A stretch of DNA of 25,965 nt from RUG572 sp964386385 (GTDB taxonomy: Bacteria; Verrucomicrobiota; Kiritimatiellia; RFP12; UBA1067): positions 1 to 25,965 of the forward strand of contig CAYLRN010000031.1 of assembly GCA_964386385.1 (NCBI GenBank). The letters run 5' to 3'. Under the pieces are notes generated by a model. That model was not told the origin of the DNA and ran no database searches. It saw nothing but the letters and a program-made list of their open reading frames with translations. Both the position numbers and the translations under genes were made by a program. Shown here piece by piece: positions 9,201 through 16,921 of the stretch (position 1 is the first letter of the stretch; each line of letters begins with the position of its first letter).

Positions 9201-9983
9201 CTCAAGGACCATGTCAACCTCGTTGCCTCCGCCGGCCCGAACAAGCAGCTTCGCGACCTCGAAATCAACGACACTCCCTACCGCGACGCCATCATGCACT
9301 GGCTGCAGGGCTACGACGACGAGAAGGGAATACAGCCCGCCTACTACCGCTCCATCTCGAAGTACCTTTCGGGCGATTCCTCCGACGACATCCTCCTCCC
9401 GCTTGAGGCCATGTACTGGCTCAACGTTCCGCCGACCGAGGGCAACTGGCTCTTCGTCGGCGGCATGGGCAGCTTCGACGGCGAGGTCATCGAGGAGAAG
9501 GTGCAGTACACCGATTCGCTCACCGGCGAACTCGCGACCAACGTCGTCGTAAACGTCACCATGATGCTCACGAACACGGCGACGGACGTCGCCTACGCGC
9601 CGAACATGCTCCAGGGCCTTGAACCCGGATCGAAGAGCTACGACCCCGGCACGGGGTATGCGTACGATCCCAAGACCTGCTCCAACTGGACGAGCGCGAC
9701 GTTCAAGGTGACGGGGGCCCTGCAGAACGGCAAGGTCAACGACCGCTACATCCCGCTCCGCTGGTTCGTGTTCGGGCCGGATTCGTTCGACGAGGACTTC
9801 CGCGCGAAAATCGAGATCCTCGACCCGTTCCGTCCCGACTCCGCCGCCGCCATCGAGAAGTGGGGCGACTACAAGGGCACGCAGATTCTCTACAAGTGGT
9901 CTATCGACACGCGTCTGCGGCCGGACACGACCGAAATGCTGAACAAGAGGTCTGTTTTCCACTATCAGGACGAAACGCCGTAA
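3279..9983 (+). CDS. Giant secreted beta-rich surface protein with a lamin-tail-like domain
   Basis: This encodes 2234 residues. The ATG at 3279 has only a weak Shine-Dalgarno (AAGG, 3267-3270) but opens an export signal: a hydrophobic segment at residues 22-33 (TVFSLLVLGLLLS), then TPQRAAG, with cleavage near residue 40. The body is rich in Asn/Thr/Asp and beta strands. Residues about 700-1010 look LamG/concanavalin-like, and similar sandwich-like segments continue to about 1500. Residues about 1666-1800 (WINEINFYDG, then NQYVEIAAPAGSDLTGWGLQ) match the lamin-tail (LTD) domain pattern of a conserved N/E strand followed by an LxGWxL strand. Residues about 1930-1990 resemble an InlB-type repeat. 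There is no catalytic motif, no LPXTG and no obvious C-terminal anchor. It is probably a cell-surface or matrix adhesin; this is inference. Codon use is patchy: 3279 to about 4600 and about 8240-8740 are less G/C-ending than the rest. leuS follows after 19 bp with no terminator. Confidence 0.82.
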   Translation: MKDIFDRLAGWVGSFGAGSAGTVFSLLVLGLLLSTPQRAAGVSYANIGNDRVLLMNDEKRGSKTGVISNQGYYCTNSAAGTTYWTHLPFADANGTAKRTLMQGTNHVLHAADGTVLWTLRDCRAGFIKRTLSKRNFLPVSSRAQSSSGEVASMKIDGKTYYFDENDASACVILRNGADAAIYSPYYEDGVGTIYFDAVNAMTDDTISSIAIQMATNVSELALAVAEEEGRTLTLKDYGDDDENLDWFDIPFDVLPVTAGKLMESEIVRGATNLTLEVTAGSSNDFYRIRAQLNHYGPMRFRIRRTSLGNNWSASKSDTSGLILVDNLIASYPPVTVRLNRRGNDYDPSLKGKDVQGIHGDFSSPFFAFSQDGITAFLSFDWIRNFTNVTQKIEVTNPRLNYRWRYLGQVVGEWQSIALSPEKCTWLGDSSATQLVSAVSLPLTNGVGDVEYFYTVDLSAPYYKPVDYAYYSKSLGFGTGWTEAITSVTNRGSLTNPQLYNAETPTPAGGTDYFVRIREGESLFERVYLSTFLGTNSHAVTNCSMELVSDHTWRYHYHVPTNMAARGETLNFWFCGTNQQVVGESRYRTGNRKDWKLREGVADVPYLPFTSVANGEQVGRIAVDGKSTHLVFEFNDDTGAFTMSHGGYQDFNMWTDAKGDTYVGNYVTTSGVSDVKTLYTCDMTSWPISFGTNSWWSESFGAGDTGGDQYPMDVHFDSRTTPNGWQAGNGMFVSTDRTNLTETLTTDSRALKMDGGGAGFVELTNLSADNIPQGVDTFSFDARVAQDVSFDSFVYSLDNMTEKDCAMSAEVAMSTVKNGTDMSPGTPTVSLVGYYRPKKGCYEFRIRRLTGTGSTGELELSLWKWQQNAAGTGMEAVRMAGGSSVNGNGAIPTSETKNPILTTTAASGTADYKSVNNLLVPTSDTYDYKNWTTCYISVFTANDGTVHVLGAMGKNRNQLSATNATDSAFVYVYCKDASSSALAKGSFGVGSTDCKASFGDLMLHPATSGTKVDFSRSAATPLLESAEDWDDWSSWDGSSTRYSVNDSQLQAGGRKAVIAAIAPSVKVEFLTRKPTADSKDENWETRGVTNVASFNPTRLTFQPRTPDLCYVRLATSGDDDKSLGIVVDNLEVRQWRGETHSRLKNDNYGLDGDWTYVESWIVDAMGGNAVLLQPKRGSGENPVGIRAPLLRQGLSMFSFAYTNADENAVLLLQIATNDVNQSNLKGFTYGTRSLDSNVWTTVKTFDFSEMSALDRRGGTLSHSMSLRAPVSGTMRLIVDPGVVAAAAAEDADIDFGSVTVTSALCYDEPRLDDRSWWGWNMRTAGWTAGKADDYALLTDWSDGLSAALNWSGLPAHNSNGAEFRDDEESQYSQHDPFVQSPPLESGIGNVSIRARKMYGATQDVASVVCLLGASSKDAPDEDWTELATFTVDCPTYQTFTWSTTVDKSPYKVIRLSVPGAAEHKKQRVMIDEVAMYEPISPKIALVNLAPFRTDLDKSDMVITNIMSMDQQPLLGESWGVQVEVEPQQMGDELDMDHVRVLFSYKVGVDNWGIVNWISNTAPAELHRVASTSNLIFRSTYDNTATIVPSIEGQSVVVQYCVTAEYWDKSQDVYTDAPHEHRIEANEWSMPSWYRGKNGDLNVLYGAGLDDKFSPYTILESISPRRAWINEINFYDGCSLSPFQIFGDTNQYVEIAAPAGSDLTGWGLQLVDQGMVEYEFAIFGYNDVASRKTANSTNSYAFLALRSPETASAGHVPNADGTWKPFGGNRGRISYSQTSALRLVRPSGIWEHEIVFGATNIYAGTRVDYLYDSTNLCGKLNAKYPNARFLVAGNDKDGGSLGVFRSHGENGTYPDESWQDVTQCSWTNSMRQTPGTVNVMADGTLQTIDDRYYLRPNGTNVWIYADVSGGHVLQKFGTNLVENAVIVLPMGSSTNIVFVLDRWYEVASISTNGISVDVSTSLTKDAEGNSVFAIRDLKDHVNLVASAGPNKQLRDLEINDTPYRDAIMHWLQGYDDEKGIQPAYYRSISKYLSGDSSDDILLPLEAMYWLNVPPTEGNWLFVGGMGSFDGEVIEEKVQYTDSLTGELATNVVVNVTMMLTNTATDVAYAPNMLQGLEPGSKSYDPGTGYAYDPKTCSNWTSATFKVTGALQNGKVNDRYIPLRWFVFGPDSFDEDFRAKIEILDPFRPDSAAAIEKWGDYKGTQILYKWSIDTRLRPDTTEMLNKRSVFHYQDETP

Positions 9984-10002
9984 TCGGGAAGAAGTTGACA
10001 AG

Positions 10003-12609
10003 ATGAGCGAATACAATCACGCCGCTATCGAGAAGAAGTGGCAGAAGTTCTGGCTTGACAACAGGACGTTCAGGACGGACGCCCACGACGGGACGAAGCC
10101 GAAATTCTACTGCCTTGACATGTTTCCGTATCCGAGCGGCGCCGGCCTCCACGTGGGGCATCCCGAAGGCTACACCGCCACGGACATCCTCTGCCGCTAC
10201 AAGCGGATGAAGGGCTTCAACGTCCTCCACCCGATGGGCTGGGACGCATTCGGCCTCCCCGCCGAGCAGTACGCCGTCGAGACCGGCACCCACCCCGCCG
10301 TCACGACGAAGAAGAACGTCGACCGCTTCCGCCAGCAGATCCAGGCCCTCGGCTTCAGCTACGACTGGGACCGCGAGGTGAACACCACCGATCCGAAGTA
10401 CTACAAGTGGACGCAGTGGATTTTCGAGCAGCTCTACAAGAAGGGCCTTGCCTACGTAGCGGAAGTCCCCGTGAACTGGTGCCCCGCACTCGGCACGGTC
10501 CTCGCCAACGAGGAGGTCATCGACGGACGCTCCGAGCGCGGCAACCATCCCGTAATCCGCCGTCCGATGCGCCAGTGGATGCTCCGCATCACGGAATACG
10601 CCGAAAAACTCCTCGCCGGCCTTGACGACCTCGACTGGCCGGAGGGCATCAAGGAAATGCAGCGCAACTGGATCGGCAAGTCGACGGGTGCGCTCGTCGA
10701 TTTCGCCGTCCGCCGCGCCGACGCCCCTTCCGCCGCCGAGAAGGTCACGGTCTACACGACGCGCTGCGACACGCTCTTCGGAGCCACCTACATGGTGATG
10801 TCGCCAGAGCACGCCTTTGTCGCGCAGTGGCTGGAGGACGGCGCGCTGAAGAACGCCGACGCGGTACGGGAGTATCAGAGGAAGGCCGCGTCGAAGAGCG
10901 ACCTCGAGCGCACGGAACTGAACAAGGAGAAGACCGGCGTCCGACTGGATGGAGTCGTCGGCGTCAACCCGGTGAACGGCGACGAACTGCCGATTTTCAT
11001 CTCCGACTACGTGCTTGCGTCCTACGGCACCGGCGCCATCATGGCCGTCCCCGCCCACGACGAGCGCGACTACGACTTCGCAAAGGTCTTCGGGCTTCCA
11101 ATGTACCAGGTTGTCGCCCCCGCCGGTTCACCCGCCGCCTCGGCCGCGCCGTCCGGCGCGCGCGTCCCCTACGTTGGCGCCGCCGCGTTCACCGACATCG
11201 CCGCGGGCGTGATGGTGAACAGCGGCTTCATGAACGGACTTTCCGTCGACGACGCGCGCAAGGCGATGGTCAAGTGGCTTGAGGAGAAGGGCGTAGGCAA
11301 GGCCAAGACGCAGTATAAGCTGCGCGACTGGCTCTTCAGCCGCCAGCGCTACTGGGGAGAGCCGTTCCCCGTCGTCCACATGGACGACGGCACGACGCGC
11401 CTCGTGCCGGAGGAGGACTTGCCGCTCACCCTCCCCGTCCTGGAGGACTACAAGCCAACCGGCACCGGCGAGCCGCCGCTCGCTAAGGCGAAGGAATGGG
11501 TTGACTACGTCGATCCGGCGACAGGCGCGCACGGCCGCCGCGAGACGAACACGATGCCGCAGTGGGCCGGCAGCTGCTGGTACTACCTGCGCTACATCGA
11601 CCCCTGCAACGACGCCGCCTTCGCCGACCCCGCGCTCCTGGAGAAGTGGCTGCCCGTGGACCTCTACGTCGGCGGCGCCGAACACGCCGTCCTGCATCTG
11701 CTCTACAGCCGCTTCTGGCACAAGGTGCTCTTCGACCTCGGCCTCGTGCCGACGTCCGAGCCGTTCCGCAAACTCGTCAATCAGGGCATGATCCTGGGCC
11801 TCGCCTACAGGAACAGGCGCGGCGTCCTCGTGCCGATGGACGAGATAACCTGGAGGGACGGCAAGCCGTTCGGCCCGAAGGACCCCGAGGACAAGTCGTC
11901 CGAACTTGAGGAACTGGCTGAATTCCCCGCCAAGATGTCTAAGTCGCTCCGCAACGTCGTCAATCCGGACGACGTGATCCGCGACTACGGCGCCGACTCC
12001 CTGCGCCTCTACGAAATGTTCATGGGTCCCCTTCAGGCGGTCAAGCCGTGGAACACGAAGGGCGTCGATGGCGTCTTCCGCTTCCTCAAGCGCGTCAACA
12101 AGATGGTGACGGAGCAGCCGATCGTCGACCGTCCGCTCACGAAGGACGAGGCGAAGACGCTGAACGCGACGATCAAGAAGGTGGACGAAGACCTCGCCTC
12201 GATGAACTTCAACACCGGCATCTCCGCGATGATGGTCTTCATCAACGCCTTCGCGGGCGACGGCAAGGACCTCCCCCGCGAGGCGGCGGAGAAGTTTATC
12301 CTCTGCCTCGCCCCGTTCGCGCCCCACCTCGGCGAGGAGCTCTGGCAGTTCCTCGGACACCCGGACACGCTTGCCTACGAGCCGTTCCCGGCGTTCGACG
12401 CCGCGGCGCTCGTCGAGGACGAGATCGAAATCCCCGTCCAGGTGCTTGGCAGGCTGCGCGGCCGCGTGAAGGTCGCCGTCAATGCCGACGCCGCGGCGAT
12501 GCGCGCCGCCGCCGAGGCGAATCCGGACGTGGCGAAGCACCTTGAGGGCAGAATTGTCGTCAAGGTCGTCTGCGTCCCGAAGAAGATGGTCAACTTCGTC
12601 GTGCGCTGA
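10003..12609 (+). CDS. leuS: Leucyl-tRNA synthetase
   Basis: This encodes 868 residues, the usual length of bacterial LeuRS. It charges tRNA-Leu with leucine in the cytoplasm. Class I signatures are present: the HIGH-type HVGHPEGYT at about residues 51-59 and KMSKS in PAKMSKSLRN at about 645. The CP1 editing domain is intact, with the threonine-rich TTRCDTLFGATYM near 250-262 and GTGAIMAVPAHDERDYDF near 342-359, including the Asp that hydrolyses mischarged tRNA. The C-terminal anticodon-binding and tail regions end in KKMVNFVVR. The start is set by the GGGAAGAAG sequence just upstream. No promoter or terminator is visible in the 19-bp gap to the preceding surface-protein gene, so the two may share a transcript. 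A sugar kinase follows 78 bp downstream. Confidence 0.97.
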   Translation: MSEYNHAAIEKKWQKFWLDNRTFRTDAHDGTKPKFYCLDMFPYPSGAGLHVGHPEGYTATDILCRYKRMKGFNVLHPMGWDAFGLPAEQYAVETGTHPAVTTKKNVDRFRQQIQALGFSYDWDREVNTTDPKYYKWTQWIFEQLYKKGLAYVAEVPVNWCPALGTVLANEEVIDGRSERGNHPVIRRPMRQWMLRITEYAEKLLAGLDDLDWPEGIKEMQRNWIGKSTGALVDFAVRRADAPSAAEKVTVYTTRCDTLFGATYMVMSPEHAFVAQWLEDGALKNADAVREYQRKAASKSDLERTELNKEKTGVRLDGVVGVNPVNGDELPIFISDYVLASYGTGAIMAVPAHDERDYDFAKVFGLPMYQVVAPAGSPAASAAPSGARVPYVGAAAFTDIAAGVMVNSGFMNGLSVDDARKAMVKWLEEKGVGKAKTQYKLRDWLFSRQRYWGEPFPVVHMDDGTTRLVPEEDLPLTLPVLEDYKPTGTGEPPLAKAKEWVDYVDPATGAHGRRETNTMPQWAGSCWYYLRYIDPCNDAAFADPALLEKWLPVDLYVGGAEHAVLHLLYSRFWHKVLFDLGLVPTSEPFRKLVNQGMILGLAYRNRRGVLVPMDEITWRDGKPFGPKDPEDKSSELEELAEFPAKMSKSLRNVVNPDDVIRDYGADSLRLYEMFMGPLQAVKPWNTKGVDGVFRFLKRVNKMVTEQPIVDRPLTKDEAKTLNATIKKVDEDLASMNFNTGISAMMVFINAFAGDGKDLPREAAEKFILCLAPFAPHLGEELWQFLGHPDTLAYEPFPAFDAAALVEDEIEIPVQVLGRLRGRVKVAVNADAAAMRAAAEANPDVAKHLEGRIVVKVVCVPKKMVNFVVR

Positions 12610-12687
12610 CAATCGTCTGCGGCGTCCCGGCGCGGGGCGTCGCGGAAAAGGCTTCTGGAATTCGCGTTTCGTGGAAAGGGACTTGGC

Positions 12688-13596
12688 ATGAGGAAAGCTG
12701 ATTTTGTCGGACTTGGATACTGCTCGAACGACCATCTGGCGATTGTGCCGTTCATTCCGATGGACACGAAAGTCCAGATGGTGAAGCACGCCATCCTGGG
12801 CGGCGGCCCTTCCGCCAACTCCACCGCCGCCGCCGCCGCGCTCGGCATGAGCGCCGCCTACATCGGCACCGTGGGCGACGACGCCGACGGACGCATGATC
12901 CTGGAGGACTTCGCGAAACAGGGCGTGGACACGTCCGCGATGAAGGTCCGCTCCGGCGCTTCAAGCGCGATTGCCTACCTCTGGATCGAGCAGAAGACCG
13001 GCAACCGCTCGTGTGTCTGGACGCGGGAGGGCCTGACGGAACTGCAGGCGGACGAAGTCGACCTCGACCTCGTCCGCGGCGCGAAGATATTCCATGTCGA
13101 CGGACACAACCCGAAAGGCGCCCTTGCAGGCGCGAAGGCCGCGAAGGACGCGGGCGTCCTCGTCAACTTCGACGCCGGCACTCTGCGCGACGGCGTCCCA
13201 GAACTCCTCCCCTACGCCGATTTGCTCGTGTGCAGCGAGGAGTTCGCGCTCAAGCTGACGGGGCTTTCCGACGCCGAGGCAGCCGTCCGAAAGATCTACG
13301 ACGACTACAGGCCGGCCGTGGCCGGCGCGACGATGGGCGTTCGCGGCTCGATGGCGTTCGACGGAAAGGATTTTGTGAAACTGCCGGCGTTTCACGTCGA
13401 CAGCGTCGTCGACACGACCGGTTGCGGCGACCTCTTCCACACCGGCTTCGCAATCCGCTGGACGGAGACGCATGACCTGCGCGAGTCCATGCGCTTCGGC
13501 AGCGCCGTCTCTGCCATCAAGTGCCGAGGCCTCTCCGGCCGTCCGCCGTCCTGCCCCACCCGCGCCGAGGTCGAGGCCTTTCTGGCGAAGGCGTGA
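12688..13596 (+). CDS. PfkB-family carbohydrate kinase
   Basis: This encodes 302 residues of the ribokinase/PfkB superfamily, cytoplasmic enzymes that phosphorylate a sugar or nucleoside with ATP. Evidence: the N-terminal substrate-binding region GGGPSANSTAAAAALG at about 32-47 (the family's GGxxxNxA motif), GTVGDDADG near 54-62, and the C-terminal DTTGCGDLFHTGF near 248-260, where the Asp of the DTxGxGD motif is the catalytic base. The usual Ala of that motif is Cys here. The start has AAAGGGA (12675-12681) at good spacing. Substrate cannot be told: ribokinase, fructokinase, KDG kinase and sulfofructose kinase-like members share these motifs. It lies 78 bp after leuS without a clear terminator and ends in a hairpin-T4 sequence, so it may be the last gene of that transcript. 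Confidence 0.88.
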   Translation: MRKADFVGLGYCSNDHLAIVPFIPMDTKVQMVKHAILGGGPSANSTAAAAALGMSAAYIGTVGDDADGRMILEDFAKQGVDTSAMKVRSGASSAIAYLWIEQKTGNRSCVWTREGLTELQADEVDLDLVRGAKIFHVDGHNPKGALAGAKAAKDAGVLVNFDAGTLRDGVPELLPYADLLVCSEEFALKLTGLSDAEAAVRKIYDDYRPAVAGATMGVRGSMAFDGKDFVKLPAFHVDSVVDTTGCGDLFHTGFAIRWTETHDLRESMRFGSAVSAIKCRGLSGRPPSCPTRAEVEAFLAKA

Positions 13597-13603
13597 TTCC
13601 GGC

Positions 13604-13625
13604 GCGGCGCATGGCGCCGCCTTTT
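13604..13625 (+). terminator. Probable intrinsic terminator after the PfkB kinase gene
   Basis: A perfect 7-bp stem GCGGCGC/GCGCCGC (13604-13610, 13614-13620) with ATG loop is followed by CTTTT. It starts 7 bp after the stop codon. The U-tract is short. Confidence 0.5.
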
Positions 13626-13628
13626 GGC

Positions 13629-13939
13629 GATGCAGAACTCTGATGTTCAGGGCTTCCCATTGGCAAAAGCCTCTGCGCCTTTACGGCGGGCGGGATGACA
13701 TGTCCTGCCGGATGGCGGCAGTGAAGCGCCGAACGGCGAGTCGGTAGGGCGCGACGTCTCGTCGCGCCGCTTCTCCAACGGCGGTCGCGGACGGCGTCCT
13801 CTCATGGCGTCCACGCGCATGGGAGGGACGCGCTCCTGCGCGTCCGTCGCCCACGAAATTCGCCTCGCGCAGAACTGCGGATAACTCGGAAGCCATTGCT
13901 TTCGCCAACGTGGAGTTCTGAACATCAGAGTTTTGCACC
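13629..13939. mobile_element. MITE-like element with ~42-bp imperfect terminal inverted repeats
   Basis: The left end (13629-13670) and right end (13898-13939) are inverted copies. Their core TGCAGAACTCTGATGTTCAG (13631-13650) matches the reverse complement of 13918-13937 at 19 of 20 bases, and weaker matching extends through TTGGCAAAAGC. The roughly 310-bp interior has no convincing gene and carries the P1 and P2 palindromes. A second, nested inverted pair (CCATTGCTTT at 13893-13902 against AAAGCAATGG at 13958-13967) overlaps the right end. Structure fits a non-autonomous element or composite repeat; no target duplication was confirmed. Confidence 0.5.
13743..13845 (+). repeat. REP-like palindromes P1 (13743-13768) and P2 (13821-13845)
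   Basis: P1 has the GGTAG flank and stem GGCGCGACG/CGTCGCGCC with loop TCT. P2 has the GGGAG flank and stem GGACGCGC/GCGCGTCC with loop TCCT. Order and orientation are the same as at 262-328. The remainder of 13597-14076 holds another near-perfect hairpin, GCGAACGCCGC/GCGGCGGTCGC (13970-13994, one mismatch, ATG loop), and no gene. Confidence 0.8.
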
Positions 13940-14076
13940 TCTGGGATTCCCGGCGCAAAAGCAATGGAAGCGAACGCCGCATGGCGGCGGTCGCAGTACC
14001 TCTGCGCTCTCCTCGGCTCTGCGTGAAACAGATTGTCTGCCCCTCTCTCAAACTGCGTCTTGCAGTTGAATTGCGA

Positions 14077-14104
14077 TTGACGAGAAAAAAAAAACGAATA
14101 TAAT
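14077..14104 (+). promoter_or_regulatory. Strong sigma70-type promoter for the PATR surface protein
   Basis: TTGACG (14077-14082) and a consensus TATAAT (14099-14104) are 16 bp apart with an A-rich spacer. The predicted start is near 14111, giving a leader of about 30 nt. A small hairpin AACTGC/GCAGTT (14051-14067) sits just upstream of the -35. Confidence 0.7.
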
Positions 14105-14139
14105 TGTTCTCATCCAATGGCAAACTAGGAGCTGCGCGG

Positions 14140-16914
14140 ATGAGACAGGAAAATGGAAATCGTTTTGTGGCGCGGGCGGGCGGCGTCTGCGGGATTGCGC
14201 TTTTCTTGCTGGCGTTAGCGCCATCGGGCGTTGCGTTCGGAGGCGCGTCGCTGTCGGACGACGGGACGACGCTCACGCTGTCGGCGGACGCGGGCGAGAC
14301 GTTGACGTATTCCGACGCGCTGGCATCCACGCTCGTAAAGGTCGTGAAAATCGGTCAGGGACGCTACGTATTCAATCCATCCGCGTATGCGTCGTTCAAG
14401 GGGACGATAGAGATCCAGGAGGGAGTCCTTTCCGGCAACCGCAGTCGGTTCGGAAGTCCGTCCGCCTGGAAGATACTTCCCGAAGGCAGTGCGACTGAAC
14501 GCGTCGCGTCCACTGCCGGCGCCATGCTCCTCTTCGACGAGCGTCCCGACGACTACTATGCCGGCGAGGGCGACAGGCCTGCCGGCAGCCTTGAGATCGG
14601 CGGCTCCGGCTTCGAGGGGCAGGGCGCGTTCTACTTCACGATGCTGCCGAACGGGAACGGTTCCGGCAATACCCTCAGCACGTCGCACAAGGCGTTCGCC
14701 GGCGGCGTGACGCTGACGGCGGACACGACGGTGGGCGGCGGACGCTTTGGCTTCGCCACGATGGACATGCAGGGGCATTCCCTCTACACGTACTGCACGA
14801 ACGGACAGTCCCAATATGAAATGTACGGCAACGTCAGAAATGCCGGCGACTTCCATCTCAAGAAGGGAATGCTGCTTTTTGAGCGGTACGCCACGTTCTC
14901 GCCTGCGGTGACGACGCAGTGCGTCGTTGCGGCGAATGGGACGACCGTGCGGATGTACGATTCAGGGGCCAACAACAACATGACGACGCTTGGCATTCGC
15001 CTCGAGGACGACGCCGCGGCGACGATTGGCGGCGAAGGAAACAACAAGTCGGGGTACAACTTCTGGGCAGGACCGATCCATCTGGACAAGGGGCGCCGGC
15101 TGACGCTGACCGCCAACCGGGAGCTGACGCTAAAGGGTCCGATGGACGGCGAGGCGGACCTCTACAAGAACGGGTCGTCGAAGGCGACGGTCACGTCCGA
15201 CGCCACGCACGGGTTCCGCTCGCTCGTGGTGGAGAAGGGGACGCTTGCGCTTGGGAAGAACTCCGACGATTCCGCCTATCGTGTCACGAACATATGGAAG
15301 GTCGTCGGAACGGCGTCGGGCGCTGACTGCGCGCGGCTCGATCTGGGGCCGGGGCTTCGCACCACCGCCAATACGCGCAAGACGGACAGCGAGGCCATCC
15401 GCGTCGGGTGGAACGACGAAAAGGGAAGCGGCACGATGTACGGAATCGTGTCGGTCGGCGACGGCGCAGTCGTCTCCAACGAGTTCAGGCTTGGCGTCGG
15501 GTCCGACCAGCCCTACCGCCGGGCCAGCGGCGCCGTGTACATGGGCGACGCGACGGTCTACTGGAAGGCGGGCGGGAGCAACGACGGCTTCATAGGCTCC
15601 GGCGGAAACGGCTACGGGTTCTTCCTCCAGAACGGCGGAACGCTCACGCACACTGGCTACATGAACCTCGGCGCGCATGGACGCGGCGTCTTCGTCCAGC
15701 GCGGCGGCCTCCACGAAATCATCGGCGGGAATCCGCTCAAGTTTGCGCGCACGAGCGACAGGTCGTACGGCGTCTACCGTCAGGAGGGCGGGACGTTCAG
15801 GGGGCGGCACGGATGGATGTGCTACAACAACGTCACGAACTGCAACCTGTCGCAGGCGGTCGTCACGACGACGGGCGCGGGCTCCCGATTCGAGCTGGCC
15901 ACAAACAGACTGTGGATGTCCATTCTGAACGTGGAGGGCGTCGTCAACGTGAACGACGGCGCGACGTACTGCGGCGTCGTCTACAAGGATGCGTCGGCGG
16001 ACGGCGGCGTCAAGTGGGACGACGTCAAGGACATATGTCCCGGCACGAAGCTCTACGTCAATCTGGACGGCGGCGTCCTCACGGCGAAGGACAAAAACGT
16101 CCTTGGGGCGGACATATCGCGGGCGCCGGACCGCGTGACGGTCTACGAGGGCGGTGCGACGCTGGACGCCTCGGCCGTCGACCTCGTCTTCAACGCGCCG
16201 TTCGAGCGTCCCGTCGGCCAGGGCGTCGCGTCCATTGCGCTGCCGGAGAACAACGTCACGAACTTCAACTACTACGTCGGCCCGCCGCGCATACGCATAA
16301 AGAGCGAGACGGGCTCCGGCGCGACGGCGTTTGCGGACTTCAACGAGAAGACGCGCCAGGTCGAGCGCATTCTCGTCACGAGCGCCGGTTTCGGCTACGA
16401 GGACGCGACGGTGACGATCGAGAACAACGTCTTCGGGGAAGTGGCTCTGACGGCCACGCTGGCCGAACTCTCCACGACGGGCGGCGTGACGAAGACCGGC
16501 GCGAAGACGGCCACGCTCGCCTGCGCGAACACGTACGGCGGCGCGACGCGCATCGTGGGCGGGACGCTCGCGTTCGCGCACGAGGACGGCTATCCGGGCG
16601 GCGACCTCGAGTTCTCCGCCGCCGCGCTGATGGACAGCTCAGACCGCGCCCCGCTGCTTCGCGCCGTGAAGCTGGCGTTCGACGAAGGGCGCGGCATCCG
16701 CGTGACGGAGGCGGAAACGCTGGACAAGTCCGCCCTGCGCGGCTTCAGGAACGTGGCGGAGCTCGACACTCCGCTTGCCGCCCTTCCGTCCATAAGCTTC
16801 GTCGCGTCCGGCGGCGAGGAGGTCTCCCCCGGCGGCTGGGCGTTCTCGCTTGACGACGGCGGTCGCGCCATCCGCTTCTCCTACCGCCGCGCAACGACGA
16901 TCATCCTCCGCTAG
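14140..16914 (+). CDS. Secreted protein with autotransporter-associated beta-strand repeat (PATR-like beta helix)
   Basis: This encodes 924 residues. The ATG at 14140 is chosen because AGGAG (14127-14131) lies 8 bp upstream; a longer frame from a TTG at 14104 would start inside the -10 box. The N-terminus has a signal peptide: basic residues, then GIALFLLALAPSGVAFG, with cleavage around residue 33-36. The body is Gly/Asn/Thr-rich and fits a right-handed beta helix of passenger type. The clearest family mark is GGVTKTGAKTATLACANTYG followed by GGATRIVGGTLAF near residues 784-816, which matches the autotransporter-associated beta-strand repeat pattern (GGLtKtGaGtLtLsGaNTYtGgTtv). No C-terminal 12-stranded barrel is evident; the protein ends in RRATTIILR. 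Export route past the inner membrane and function are unknown; a surface adhesin or glycan-binding role is likely. It has its own promoter and is probably monocistronic. Confidence 0.82.
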   Translation: MRQENGNRFVARAGGVCGIALFLLALAPSGVAFGGASLSDDGTTLTLSADAGETLTYSDALASTLVKVVKIGQGRYVFNPSAYASFKGTIEIQEGVLSGNRSRFGSPSAWKILPEGSATERVASTAGAMLLFDERPDDYYAGEGDRPAGSLEIGGSGFEGQGAFYFTMLPNGNGSGNTLSTSHKAFAGGVTLTADTTVGGGRFGFATMDMQGHSLYTYCTNGQSQYEMYGNVRNAGDFHLKKGMLLFERYATFSPAVTTQCVVAANGTTVRMYDSGANNNMTTLGIRLEDDAAATIGGEGNNKSGYNFWAGPIHLDKGRRLTLTANRELTLKGPMDGEADLYKNGSSKATVTSDATHGFRSLVVEKGTLALGKNSDDSAYRVTNIWKVVGTASGADCARLDLGPGLRTTANTRKTDSEAIRVGWNDEKGSGTMYGIVSVGDGAVVSNEFRLGVGSDQPYRRASGAVYMGDATVYWKAGGSNDGFIGSGGNGYGFFLQNGGTLTHTGYMNLGAHGRGVFVQRGGLHEIIGGNPLKFARTSDRSYGVYRQEGGTFRGRHGWMCYNNVTNCNLSQAVVTTTGAGSRFELATNRLWMSILNVEGVVNVNDGATYCGVVYKDASADGGVKWDDVKDICPGTKLYVNLDGGVLTAKDKNVLGADISRAPDRVTVYEGGATLDASAVDLVFNAPFERPVGQGVASIALPENNVTNFNYYVGPPRIRIKSETGSGATAFADFNEKTRQVERILVTSAGFGYEDATVTIENNVFGEVALTATLAELSTTGGVTKTGAKTATLACANTYGGATRIVGGTLAFAHEDGYPGGDLEFSAAALMDSSDRAPLLRAVKLAFDEGRGIRVTEAETLDKSALRGFRNVAELDTPLAALPSISFVASGGEEVSPGGWAFSLDDGGRAIRFSYRRATTIILR

Positions 16915-16921
16915 GCGCGCG

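Noticed and set aside
11128..12789. 553-codon antisense open frame over leuS
   Set aside because: leuS is unambiguous on the plus strand; the antisense product is low-complexity Arg/Val/Glu-rich with no recognisable domain.
14104..14139. TTG start at 14104 for the PATR protein
   Set aside because: It overlaps the TATAAT box, so it cannot be in the transcript. The ATG at 14140 has AGGAG and precedes the signal peptide.
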